Positions 11,582 to 23,800 of a DNA stretch of 64,000 bases are shown in pieces; within the stretch, counting starts at the first letter, position 1; every line of letters starts with the position of its first letter. The DNA is from Sabethes cyaneus. Taxonomy: Eukaryota > Arthropoda > Insecta > Diptera > Culicidae. Where the stretch lies: positions 153,712,179-153,776,178 of the forward strand of contig NC_071353.1 of the NCBI RefSeq assembly GCF_943734655.1. The letters are read 5' to 3'. Under the pieces are notes generated by a model. It was not told where the DNA came from, did not search any database, and was given only the letters and a program-made list of their open reading frames with translations. A program made the position numbers and the translations under genes.

Positions 11582-13086
11582 CACTATGGGCCAGAAATTA
11601 GAATTTCGGGACGAAAATATTTGCGGTTAAACGGCATGTCTCAGCTCAATGTGGTCTTCGGTAACTTTTTGAATAAAAAATTGATGCATATTTTGAAGGA
11701 GTCGTCTAATATTTAAGCGTTACTTTAACAACAATTTTAGGAATAACTTTTTGAGTAAATTGTTTTTCACCTTTTTGGTTGCAAAATATTAAAGATAAAC
11801 TAATTTCAAGTATTTTTTCTGAAGATATCAAACTTCTACCTTTTACCTATTTCCAGCAATAGACCTTTGTTTATAAACGACCCCTCAAATCATATTTCTT
11901 CTTGTAACATGTTTATTTCAATAGACAGCTCAATGTGATGTTCTCGAAAATATTTTGCACGTAAAAGAGGAATATTTTTGCTGAAGACTGTTTTGCTTTA
12001 TATGCATTAATAATTAAGATATAACTGATTTTAGGTTAAAAACCGTCTGACGGAAAATCCGAATATCTTAGCCATCTGCAAGTATCTACAATTAGTTTGC
12101 ATACCAATTTGTAAGCAATTGTTAAAGTTATCTGCCCAAATGTGTATTTCAGAGAATACCATGGCTGGGAATACCTGGGAATATTGCAGATTTTTTTTTC
12201 ATACATTTTATAACTTAAAAAATATGCGTCCTAGCGTCAAACAGTCTTCACAGAAAATATGTATTTCAACATACTGAATAGCTTTGTAGAACATTTGAAA
12301 GCAATAAAATAATCGTGTGCAAAGTTATTGAGTGTAATTGATTTTTAAGTGCTCTTTCTAACATATCCTTTTATTTCGCAACCAGTAAGAGATAGATAGT
12401 TACTTTATTCAGCAAAGTTGCTTCTTTTAGTATGTTCTGCAACTTTTGGAGAAAAAAACTTTTTTTTAAATTATTTAAGAAAACAAAAGTTTGTATCACC
12501 CTAACAGGTGAATTCATGGTCACCCTAATAGTGCAGGAAGATGCGCTATATTTTATTATTTTACTTCTCCGAAGACACCACCCTTGAAAATATACACATT
12601 TTTCATTAGACGGTTTTTAACCTAAAATCAGTTATATCTTATTAATTAATGCAGAAAAAGTAAAATAGTCTTCGGCAAAAATATTCCTCTTTTATGTGCA
12701 AAATGTTGTCTAGAACATCACATTGAGCCGTCTATTGAAATAAATATGTTACAAGAAGAAATGTGATTTGAGGGGTCGTTTATAAACAAAGCTGAAAATG
12801 CTATTCTGAAAATGGGTAAAAGGTAGAAGGTTGATATCTTCAGAAAAAATACTTATAATTGGTTTTTCTTTAATATTTTGAAACCAAAATGGTGAAAAAC
12901 AATTTACTCAAAAAGTTATTATTTAATTTGTTGTTAAAGTAACACCTAAATATTGGACGAACTCTTCAAAAGATGCATTATTTTTTTTATTCAAAAAGTT
13001 GCCGAAGACCACATTGAACTGAGACATGCCGTTTAACCGCAAATATATTTGTCCCGAAATTTTAATTTCTGGCCCATAGCACTGTG
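11582..13086. mobile_element. Long foldback element, Transib-like right end
   Basis: Arms of about 480-500 bp (11585 to about 12060, and about 12600-13080) are inverted copies of each other. They share the outer sequence TATGGGCCAGAAATT and the inner sequence TTAGGTTAAAAACCGTCT. The right end, read inward, starts CACAGTGCTATGGGCC. The left end has only CACTATGGGCC, apparently with a few bases lost. The central 0.5 kb has no coding capacity. No clear target duplication was seen. It is a non-autonomous DNA transposon. Confidence 0.75.
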
Positions 13087-13435
13087 TTTTGAAAACAACG
13101 TAGTTTCGCTCTTTAGTATCGCCTGTTTACAAAACAATTTGCAAATGAGTTAATTCATAACAAAGCAAAGGGCTAAACTGAAAATTATTTTGATTAAGCA
13201 CTTCTGTCGCCCATCACTAAAACCTTGTTTAAATAATTCTGTAGATTACTACAGAAGAAAGGAATCTTGCCATGGATATTAACAATCCTTTTAAGGCTGA
13301 TGGTGTAATAAAACGATTTGTTTACATTTTGCTCGTTGCGCCCTAATCGCGAATCACTCCGGAAATACTGCTGGCACAATAAGCGTTATTGTGATCAGTG
13401 GAGAACAACAATCTTTTATATCTTTATATAAGCAC
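13087..13435. other. Unassigned spacer
   Basis: No feature was recognised. A short - strand open frame exists but has no recognisable similarity. Confidence 0.35.
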
Positions 13436-15135
13436 TAGAGGACCCGGCGCGCGTTGCTACGCCATTCTAAAAAGGGGGTACATGCATAATCCTGAAGATT
13501 TGATTAATTGTAATCTTGCAACCAAGAGGTTTCTTTTTGACAACCCATGATATTCCTAAATCATGCCGCAAATTTCTAATCCAACGCATAAGCATTTGTG
13601 ACTCGAGCAGCAAGTCCAACGTAACGATTTGGGTTTTATTACCAACCCTTAAAATGGTAATGTTGGCAAAATCGTAATAAAATATCAGTGCAGTTCGATT
13701 GAAATCAGTTGAAAACTGGTCAGAAACCATAAACTTAGTGTAACCTCAACATTATTTTCTTCATATTTTCATTTTAACAATGTATTTTCTTTTCAATTTT
13801 GTTTTTAAAATAAGTATTATATTATTTTACTTTTATTTAATTTGACCCATTATCATGGCTTCACCGATTTATTCTTAACAATTTTGTTCCAAATTTATCT
13901 TATATTTTAGTATGGACGGCAACACTCGCGAGTTCGATTACTTTTTGAATATTGCAAAAAGTTCTGTTTAATTTGTAAGAGAGCCCTCCCCCCTTCCAGA
14001 GGGGAGAGGAATCTCAATACGCCATAGAAAAAATTTTTGCCTCCAGTAACCCCAAAATTCATTTGCTTGATTAATAGTCGAGTTATGGGGAAATTTGTGT
14101 TTTATTTGTATAGGAGCCCCCCTCTTAGAAGAAGGAGGTTTCTCAATCTACCATAGAAAAAAAAATTCTACCTCCAAAAACCTTTACATGCCAAATTTGG
14201 TTCCATTTGCTTGATTAGTTCCCGAGTTATGAAGAAATTTATGTTTCATTTGTATGGGAGCCCCCCCCCTTCTAGAGGGGAAGGGGTCTCAAACCATAGA
14301 AAAAATCCTGTCTTTAGAAACCCCCACATGCAAAATTTGGTTCCATATGCTCGATTAATAGTCAAGTTATGAGGAAATTTTGGTTTTATTTGTATGGGAG
14401 CCCCCCCTCTTAGAGCAAGGAGGGTTCTCAATCTACCATAGAAATAATTTCTGCTTCCAAAAACCTTCACATGCCAAATTTGTTGGTTCCATTTGCTTAA
14501 TTAGTTCCCGAGTTATAAAGAAATTTGTGTTTCATTTGTATGGGAGCCCCCCTTATAGAGGGGGAGAGGTCTCAAACAACCGTAGAAATAAATCCTGTCT
14601 CTAGAAACCCTCACATGCCAAATGTGATTCCATTTGCTTGATTAATAGTCAAGTAATGAGGAAATTTTGGTTTTATTTGTATGGGACCCCCCCCCCCCTC
14701 TTAGAGGAAGGAGGGTTCTCAATCTACCATAGAAAAAATTTCTGCCTTCAAAAACATTCACATGTCAAATTTGGTTCCATTTGCTTGATTAGTACCCAAG
14801 TTATTAGGAAATTTGTGTTTCATTTGTATGGGAGCCCCCCCTTCTAGAGGGGGAGGGGTCTCAAACAACCGTAGAAATAAATCCTGTCTCTAGAAACTCC
14901 CACATGCCAAATTTGGTTCCATTTGCTTGATTAGTTCTCGAGTTATGAAGAAATTTGTGCTCCATTTGTATGGGAGCCCCCCCTTCTAGAGGGGGGAGGG
15001 GTCTCAAACCATGCTAACAACATTCCTCACATCAAACGCAATATGTATGTCAAGTTTCATCAAAATCCGTCGAGTGGTTTGCGAGTCTATACCGGACACA
15101 CGAACAGCATTTCATTTTTATATATATAGAAGATG
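13436..15135. mobile_element. Element made of about 142-bp tandem units (copy 1)
   Basis: It starts near GAGGACCCGGCGCGCGTTGC and ends with ATTTCATTTTTATATATATA after a unique tail (CCGTCGAGTGGTTTGCGAGT). Eight units marked by TTTGTATGGGAGCCCCCCC recur at about 13974, 14107, 14251, 14391, 14537, 14679, 14825 and 14967, a spacing of 133-146 bp. Each unit includes TTTGGTTCCATTTGCTTGAT and GAGTTATGA. It has no coding capacity. The second copy is at 22555-23800. This is a known type of insect interspersed repeat, but its transposition class is uncertain. Confidence 0.75.
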
Positions 15136-16215
15136 TGTTCATCCTTAAAAGGACGGTGTCTGGCAATTGATACAAGTGTTAGAAATATCGGCATTCTTCT
15201 CACTTATCTTGAGCAATCTTGGTCGATACGGACAGCCAGCTGCAGATGATACTAGTCTTCTGGTCGTCACACAATCTGCGATGCCTACTGCTAAATCCAA
15301 AAATTTCAGCTGTGAAATTACTGCTACTGGTTCATAGGCGCACGCAATTTGGCTTTCTCAACAAACAATGCCTACCCGGAACTGCAGACCAGCGGGACTT
15401 TTCCATTCCCTGCTTTGCCACATGCCAGATGTCAGAAGAAACGTTTGAAACGGCAAATAAACTGATGAAAATGTAGCCAATTTTCGTCTAACCCTTTGTT
15501 ATATACTAAAGCAACGAGCGGCTGAAAAGGTAGTAACTACAAACGGCAGAAATGACGAACCGCGAAAATAGACTTTGTTCGAATAAAACAGGGCCTACTG
15601 CTTAGCATAGTTATCAGTTTCTCTAAAGCCAGCCACCGGTAGGTTTTGTAGCTGGCTGTCGTGATGGAGTAATTAGAATTAGAATTTCATCGTGTTTCAT
15701 GACCGTCACGAACGGCTTTCTGTACAAGTACGATTTTATTGAAAGCAATAGGTCCTTTTAAGGTCCACACAACGATTGAAGAGTTTATTATATTTTCTTA
15801 TCCAGTTATTACCATAATAACACAGGCCCCGATGGAAAAGTTGAATTTTTCGCCGTTGCTGATGATCAACAAATGGCGGAAATAAGTTTTCTGGTCACGG
15901 GCGACATTTTCTGCTACTTCCAAAACGTCTGCAGCTTGTAACTGCTTTATTTTCAGTGTTCTTCTTTTGTAAGCCACAGAAAAGTTTTGCGGAAAATTTT
16001 CGGCTTTTTGAAAGCTCGCGCGTACCGTCTACCGATTATCAGGAAAAGCAATGTTCAACGTAGAAACAAATCATGGAAATGTATACATGAAGAATTGTAT
16101 TATTACATACATGGATACATCCTACTATCGCTACAAAGAGACTTGCGTAATTCTACGTCACCTATGCGGTCGTGTCTTGTGCTCTGATTCTTGGAAATGG
16201 AGATCTTGGCTTGGC
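15136..16215 (+). other. Mostly unassigned; possible LINE remnant
   Basis: Around 15219-15260 one + frame reads DDTSLLVVTQSAMPT, similar to the catalytic YADD region of a LINE reverse transcriptase. The surrounding sequence is too degraded to classify. The rest shows nothing recognisable. Confidence 0.3.
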
Positions 16216-17580
16216 CTATTACAGCTTTTAATAGCTCATGGCCTACTGGATAGACTGTTGAAATGAAATTTTTTCATTTGTTTATCAGTTTATATTTCAG
16301 TAGTTCAAATTGGCTGCTTTTCTCCATAAAACTTTAAACTCGTCACGCTTCGAATAGAATGATCATATTCGTCGAGTCAAGCGTAAAATTGTCTATCGCC
16401 GTGCTTTCACCGTGTATATTTAAATCACTGTTTGAACACTGAAACAATTATCTAACCCAATGCATAATAAAATCGTTAAAAAAAACTAGGTGACTTCCAA
16501 TTGTAAAACAAACGCAAATTAGAGCACGTTTTTTGCTGCTCGCCATGCTTGCAGAATGAACGTTGCCCGGCTTATTAGGCGGGTAACCACACGAATTATT
16601 ATGCACCAGATGATTACCATATCTAATTATCGGCTGCTTTTATTTTACGATTGCCGGACGGTCTGCGCTCTGAGGTACCTGCCTAAATGGTGTAATCATG
16701 GAAGGAATCGGATCCAATTTGACTGCTGGGTCTTTGATGGAAGCCAACGTGTTTGAATGGAAAAGCAAAGTTTGCCTATCTGAATAGATGGTTTACTAGT
16801 TCCCAGTCCCCCCCCCCTCCGTACTTCTTCGGTGTGCTCAGCAGGCTTGGAGTGAAATAGTTACTACTTAATAGTTACAAACCTTCCATTCATACGAGCC
16901 AAAACGTGATGCAGAGCAGAGCAGAGCATTTGTAGTTCATTCAAATCAGCCTGCGGCAGTCGAAGCATTTCGCCTTTTTTTGCATAACAATGCATTACCG
17001 TAAAGTCAGACTTCTTTCCGATTCCGTTTCGCTGTGTTACCTACCCTCAATACTCTACTAGCTATAGGCGACGAATAATAATAAAATTGATGAGCGAGCG
17101 GAAGAGAAATGCTACACGTGCGAATTAGTTTGCATTGGCTTCATTTGCTTTATTTTTTTTATCTGACACTCAGAATCGGTGTCTTTGGTAACCGGTCCAG
17201 TACTATTATACGGTTATGACAAATGCAAAACACATATTTCTCTACTACCCTACATACATGTGTGATGTCACCCCCCTAGTTAGCCAATATGCTTTCGGTC
17301 GTGTAGATTGAATAATGCTTCCCCGCTTACTACGACGATCCAGATAGATATGAAATAACAATCCGACGCGTTGGTTGGTTACCGCTTGTGATTTACTTTC
17401 ATCTTATATGCAAAAAAAAACAGATCAACAAATCACGTTATTCGCCTCCATATAGCAACCCCAATTATATTTAATTATCTTTTTCCTTCCTTTTTTTTCT
17501 CTCGTATCTGCTCCATCTCCCCCACCCACCGTGTGTCACGTTGATCCAACAACAACATCGACGATGACCCCATCGAGCAG
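16216..17580 (+). other. Region upstream of the first visible WASp exon
   Basis: A short dispersed-repeat piece at 16216-16272 matches 11167-11222. The remainder has no recognised repeat and probably belongs to the intron before the first WASp exon seen. A long pyrimidine tract at 17478-17530 leads to the acceptor CAG at 17578-17580, with no AG in between except in GAGCAG itself. Confidence 0.5.
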
Positions 17581-17808
17581 ACCCAATGCACCGCGGTGGT
17601 GCAGCTGTACATGACGCAATCGCCGGCACACGCTTCCTGGGTCAAGAGGTGGACCGGAGCGCTCTGCTTCATCAAGGATAACATCCGCAAGTCGTACTTC
17701 TTTCGGCTGTACTGCCTGAAAACGAACCGGCTCGTGTGGGAGCAGGAGCTGTACGACAAGATCGACGTGACCAAGCCGAAACCGTTTCTGATCGTTTTCG
17801 AGGGTCAG
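17581..17808 (+). CDS. WASp: WASp exon: WH1 domain, middle part
   Basis: The 76 codons are in phase 0 at both ends. They contain TAVVQLY, WTGALCFIKDN, RKSYFFRLYC, LVWEQELYD and PFLIVFEGQ, the beta-barrel strands of the EVH1/WH1 fold. The donor is CAG|GTAAGA. The acceptor was chosen at GAGCAG|ACC because it is the first AG after the pyrimidine tract; a shift of 3 bp would keep the frame. Confidence 0.92.
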
Positions 17809-20800
17809 GTAAGAGGTCTTCTGGTTATGAGAGTAAACTAGTGACTAATTGTTTGTGATTATTTTTCTCTCTCTCTCTCTCTGACAGGATGGCATAGTGG
17901 CGTTCAATTTTGCAACGGAGGATGAAGCGACCGCCTTCATGAGTACGACTAGTTCGACGGTCAACAATCGGAATCGACGGAGAGATGGTATGTTAGTTGG
18001 TGGAAGTATTTTTTTTTTCTCTCCGTTCAAAATACATCATTGTTCGGAATGTGTTTGTTCGGGTCACCTGTTCACCTGAGTCTTTATCGGGCAAAACGGA
18101 TTTACTTTATCAAGTTAGCTATCTGCGGTAGCGATTTCAAGGAGATTAGACAATGATAACTTGTGCAATTTATTTTTACTTGTGCGATTTATTTTACGGT
18201 GAGATAAGATATAGTGATGGTTTGCAATGCATTCTCTCGAGGAGTCTGTATTGAATTTGCGATTTAGTAAAGATAAGGAAAATAATTCGTGATAGCGTGC
18301 AACAGTAGACAAAGTTCGTCACATTTAAATGTGAATTTTTCCCCCATCGGTTGAATATATTTCATTGTACTCCACGGCAATGGGTTGGATTATAAATGCT
18401 GATATGTTCCGTCCTTTTACAACTACAGCTACCTTGTTACCAGCTGAATGAATGCACACTTTGTGAGCAACAAAATAAAAGCGAACTCAATTCAGCAATA
18501 TTGTAGATTAATTAGCTCCACAAGTGTTTCATATAAAAACGTTTTCAAATTTTATTGGATGTACAAATTAGTTCGGTCTGTTTTCAAGGGATGATTCTGG
18601 GTGTTGTGAATGTTTCATAAGATGGCTGACGATTTCGATGATATCAGAAAGGTTAGATATGTTGTTTACCGTTATGAAAATATCGAATTTTGGGCAGTTG
18701 TGGAAAGCTTTAATGTTCTGCTTTAATTAAAAGAAAGTGCATAGAATGCTTGTAGAAGTTTATGACAATGCTCCTACTGATAAATTATGTTGGGAAAGGT
18801 TTCGACGTTTCAAGGATGGTAATTTCAGTGCTGAAGACAAACCCTGCTCTGAATAGTCAAAAACGTTCGAAGAATTGAAGACATCACTCGACGAACATCC
18901 AAGTCAAATGCAAATAGAGCTTGCTGAATCTTTGGAAGTGGCACAACAAGCAGTTTTTTGTAAGATCAGGGTGTCGATTATCTGGAAAATCAGGGAAAAC
19001 CTGGAAATATCAGGGAAATTCGTTTCAACCTGGAAAAGTCAGGGAATGTCAGGGAATTTCATTTGAAGTCAGGGATTTTTAACACGAGAAGAAAATATAC
19101 TGAAAAAGCTGTTGCTTCGCAAGGATAACATTTATTTCAAGTAGCTGGCACATTTTTACTCAATGCCATTACGTGTGCACAAATGAAGTTTTTGACTCAC
19201 GTGCAACCAATCTGTTGCGTACAAATTTCACAGAATTTCGAAATTTAGAATTTCATGAATGTGCGACTGACCCGCTCTTTACCAGGCCACGTTTCTCAAC
19301 AACGGTTGGACCGATTTGATCGACTTTCGGAAGGGTTCACCACCTAATTAATCATTATCAGTATTTATTGGATTCTTCGATATTGATCGGATATTTAGCA
19401 CAAAAGTTTTATGCACAACTTGTGCTAAATTTGTTTATTTTGCGTGGAAAGTGACATAAAAAGTCCGGTGTGGCTAGTGGATGTTGAAACGCATAGCGCA
19501 TATTTTTAGTCTGTGCGTGCAATATTGTTGAAACAATACATTTTCTGCTTTCTCTGCGACCAATGTAGCAAGATTCTTAAAACACTATTCTACGCTTCGA
19601 GAACAACTATTCATTGGGTCATGGGAGTTGACATTTAGAAAAAGTCCAATCTTTAAAACAAAGAAATTTTGCATCTAGATAATTCCAGATTTCCGGATCG
19701 AAATCTGACTGTAACCGAAATAAGAACGAATCAAACTGAACCAAAATCAGCTTTTGAAATTAGCTACGACATTTAACCCATTTGTGCCGGAACCCGGACT
19801 TTCATTTTTATTCTGATGTCGATCACTAGTAAAAATCTACGATTAATTCGTTTTCGGAGGATAGACCATTTCAACCTCAAAATCTTGATTTAGTGAAACA
19901 AATCAGTCATATGTGTGAAACTCGACTGGTACACACAGTCAAAGAATCGCAAACCCGAAGTTATCCTGAATATTAAAAGCTAGCTGCAAGTAGACTGAAT
20001 AAAAACAGAAGATCTGGATTCAAATAATAGAACGAAGCGCGTTGCTCAATTCATCGTCGCAAAAAAGATGAATTTGAATTGAAAAAGACAAATGGATTCA
20101 TCAAGAAATAGTAATTAAAGAGTTATTAACCAATTTAGTCTAATAAACACTTTGAAAAGAGAAATTAGCGAGATATTTTGCAACTGAATTTTTTCGAAAT
20201 ATACCTGGAAAAACCTGGAAAAGTCAGGGAATTTTATTTTCACCGGATAATCGACACCCTGAAGATTCACATCCGTGGGAATGATTTAGAAACAACCCAG
20301 TTGGGTTATGAACCGAAACCGAGGAACGATAAAAAATATTACTCACTTTTGAGTATCTGAAACAAAGGCAACAAAGGGTTTTTACATCGGATTGTTACTG
20401 AGGAAGAGAAATGGATATTCTACGACAATCCCAAGAAGAAAAATACTACGAAATGCTCAATCACTCATTGCCATCGACCTCAATATCAACACCATAGTTC
20501 GAAGGTCAAGTTGTGCATCTGTTCGGACCAAAAGTTTTCAAGCGGTACGCGAAAAAAGACGATACAATGATTGTTCTGCGTCACAATACTTGGCCTCATT
20601 TCGCAAAAGTGGTTGGAAATGCTCAAATTCTTCGTATTCTTCGAATAACTTCTTTCGGAGAAATCGAAAATTGGCTTTTTAAAAAACAAACATTTCCTAG
20701 AAGGAATTCGAAAATTGCCTAAGAGATGACAAAAAGTAGTAACAAGCGATGTAATATCAATGGAACTGGAACCGCGTAAACAACGGGATTAATCACTTAA

Positions 20801-23800
20801 AAAAGAGCAGAGAACATACATCGTCAGATCCGCTAGTTTGGAAGAAGAAATACGGTCGGTTGATCTACAGCAGACCTTGGTCGTATTCCAGCTGGTTTCA
20901 CGAGGAGGTATCCTGGTTGCTGAATAACAGGCTTAGGACCACTATGGTGCCGCCTGGAAGAAGTGGAGTGCGAGGAAAGGAAACTGTTTCGTTCTAAATT
21001 AGCACGTAAATTCTACAAGAAAAACGACGGCTTTGTACCGCTAGCCGAAATGTGTAGAAACTACTGAGCGATCACTATTTAAACGCCGGCTACAAAGTCT
21101 CAGATCATCTTTCGTCGTAGATTTGTGGGAAGTCATCAAGCCGATTTTGTGGACGATCGACAACGGACCAAATCTTAGTGTTGCTACAGATCCTCTAAAA
21201 GTGTCGCCAATACCAAATCCCCACGCATCAGCTTTTCATAGATTTCAAGGCTGCCTATAATACTATCGACCGTGAAGACTGAAGAGCTATGAAAAATAAT
21301 GGACGAGAACGGCTTTCCCGGGAAGCTGACATAATGAATTAAGGTCACGATGGGAGATGTGCAGTGCTGTGGTGCCTTATCAAGCTCGTCTAAAACATCC
21401 TTCGACAAGGCGGTTCAACCTGAGGCCTTAACCTACGGAGCACGATCTTCAATAAATCCAGTCAATTTGGTAGCTTCAACGTGGACATTGTCGCTAGCCA
21501 AAAAGGTGAATCAGAGAAGGTTGGACTGCTAGTAAATACATTTGAAACTAAGTACCTGTTAGAAGGAGGACCCGAGCGGGAAAATAGTGTTGTAATCGAT
21601 GGGAATGAATTCGAAATGGTAGATGAACTTGTGACTTCGGATAACCATCGCAGCAGAGAAATCCGCTGATGTACTCTTGCTGGAAGTCGTGCTTACTAAA
21701 CTTCACCGCCGCGTGATAAGTGTAACATGTGTACGTGGATAATGCTCGATGTGGACTTACGAGCACTGGTCGTTTTCGAACGTCCTGTGCTTAAGATCAT
21801 TCTTGGCGGGGTATGTGAGAACGGCAGATGGAACAGTAGGATGAACCACGAGCCGGCGCAACTCATCGCGACTTCACGCGAGCAATGAGATTATCAACGA
21901 TTGTAAATATGGCCCAGACACAATGCATACGGATTTTACTGCGCATCTTTTCTAGTTCTACTTTATTGGCGACGATCCGTCATCGATTCTGCGCGGAACT
22001 AATTATCCAAACCCCTCGAACACCAGCTAACCGTGCGTCGTCCTCAAAAGCGCACATCCATCGGATGCTGGGTCTACCCCGAAGTATACGGCCTTTTCCT
22101 GGTTCTTTGCTAAACATAGTTTTGACTACTCTTTCGTTTGGCATTCTGGTCACGTGCCCAGCCCACCGCAGCTTGCCACATTGTACAGCTCATGGTTCAT
22201 GCGTCTGCTCCATAGAATCACAGAATTTTACGCTCAAGAACCTCAAGCACTCGGCGGTCAGCTTCCTTTAAGTTGTATGACATTTGCCCGAAAACCATTC
22301 CCCAGAAAGTACCATTTCCCAGAAATATTTTTCCCAGAATGTACCATTCCCCAGTATAGATTATTCTCCACAAATTCTCATCGCCGAAACCATTTTTTCG
22401 CATTTTGGTGAAAACCATCTTGCGGAATGGACCAATCTGTTGATGAGTCGTACAACTGTTCCCCGAAAACGATTTTGCATTTTCCCGAAAAACTTTTACG
22501 CGTAATACCAAGCAAAGGTTATAAACTTCAATAAAAATTGATCGTTCTTTATCGATAAACTAGCTGACCTGACAAACTTCGTATTGCCACAAATTAACCT
22601 GTGTTGTACATAAATCATGAATCTCGGATGATCGTTGTCACAATCACGAGTTTTGCAAGTTTCTAGGGGGTTCAACCTTAGATGATTCATTTTGGCAGTT
22701 ACGTAACTATGAAAGCATCCCAGGTAACTAATAAGCATCACCAATGCTATTCAACTGTAGCCAATAAGCGTTTGACACCTATGCAGTCAAAAAGCTAATA
22801 TACAACTACGTGCAGTATAAAATGCCAAATAAGCTGATTTGCTGCTTATGTTAATGCTTATTAGTTACCAAGAATGGGTAGTTTAATATACAAATTTGCA
22901 ATTTTTCCTCACAGTAAAGTAGAAAACAACTCCCCTGTCCTCTCATTGCATAGCCAGTAAGCGGATAATAATATTCGCCATGATTGTACAACATTTCGCC
23001 GAATATCATTTTGCGAAAAACCTTAAGCGGAATGTACCATTTCACGGAAAACTTTTTCGTGGAAAGTACCATTTCGCAATCCTCTCCTTACTCACTGTCG
23101 CTCGTTCCAGGAAACCCAGGTAGACTTAGGAAAACAAATAAACCTAGACAGTAGTGATTTCTGCGGGGAGTTGTCTCCCCCCAGTGGGCGCTTCCGACAA
23201 CGGGTCGCCGGCAACTCTCGCGGCCGTCTCGTCCTGAATGATCTAGTGTTACTATAGATAGTTTTTGTGGTCTTGTTATTGACTAATGTTTTATGGAAGA
23301 GTCTCGAATTTCTCGAGTTCGATTAGTTTTTGAGTTTCGCAAAATTTCTGTTTCATTTGTATGAGAGCCAATATCCCCCTACCACAGGGGCTATCATAAA
23401 ATAAATTCAAAACTCCAAAATCTCCCACATGCCAAATTTGGTTCCATTTGCTTGATTAGTTGTCAAGTTATAATAAAATTTGAATTTCATTTGTATGGGA
23501 GCCCCCCTCCTAAAGTGGGGAGGGGTCTTAATTCACCATAGAAAAAATTCTTGTCTCCAAAAACTCCCACCTGTAAAATTTTGTTCCATTTGCTTGATTA
23601 GTTCTCGCGTTATGCAGAAATTTATGTTTCATTTGTATGGGAGCCGCCCCTCTTAGTGGGGGGAGGGGTCTCTAACCATCATAAGAACCTTTCCTGGCCC
23701 CAAAAACCCCTATATGCAAATTTTCGTGCCGATCGGTTCAGTAGTTTTCGATTCTATAAGGAACATAGGGACAGACAGACAGAAATCCTTTTTTATAGGT

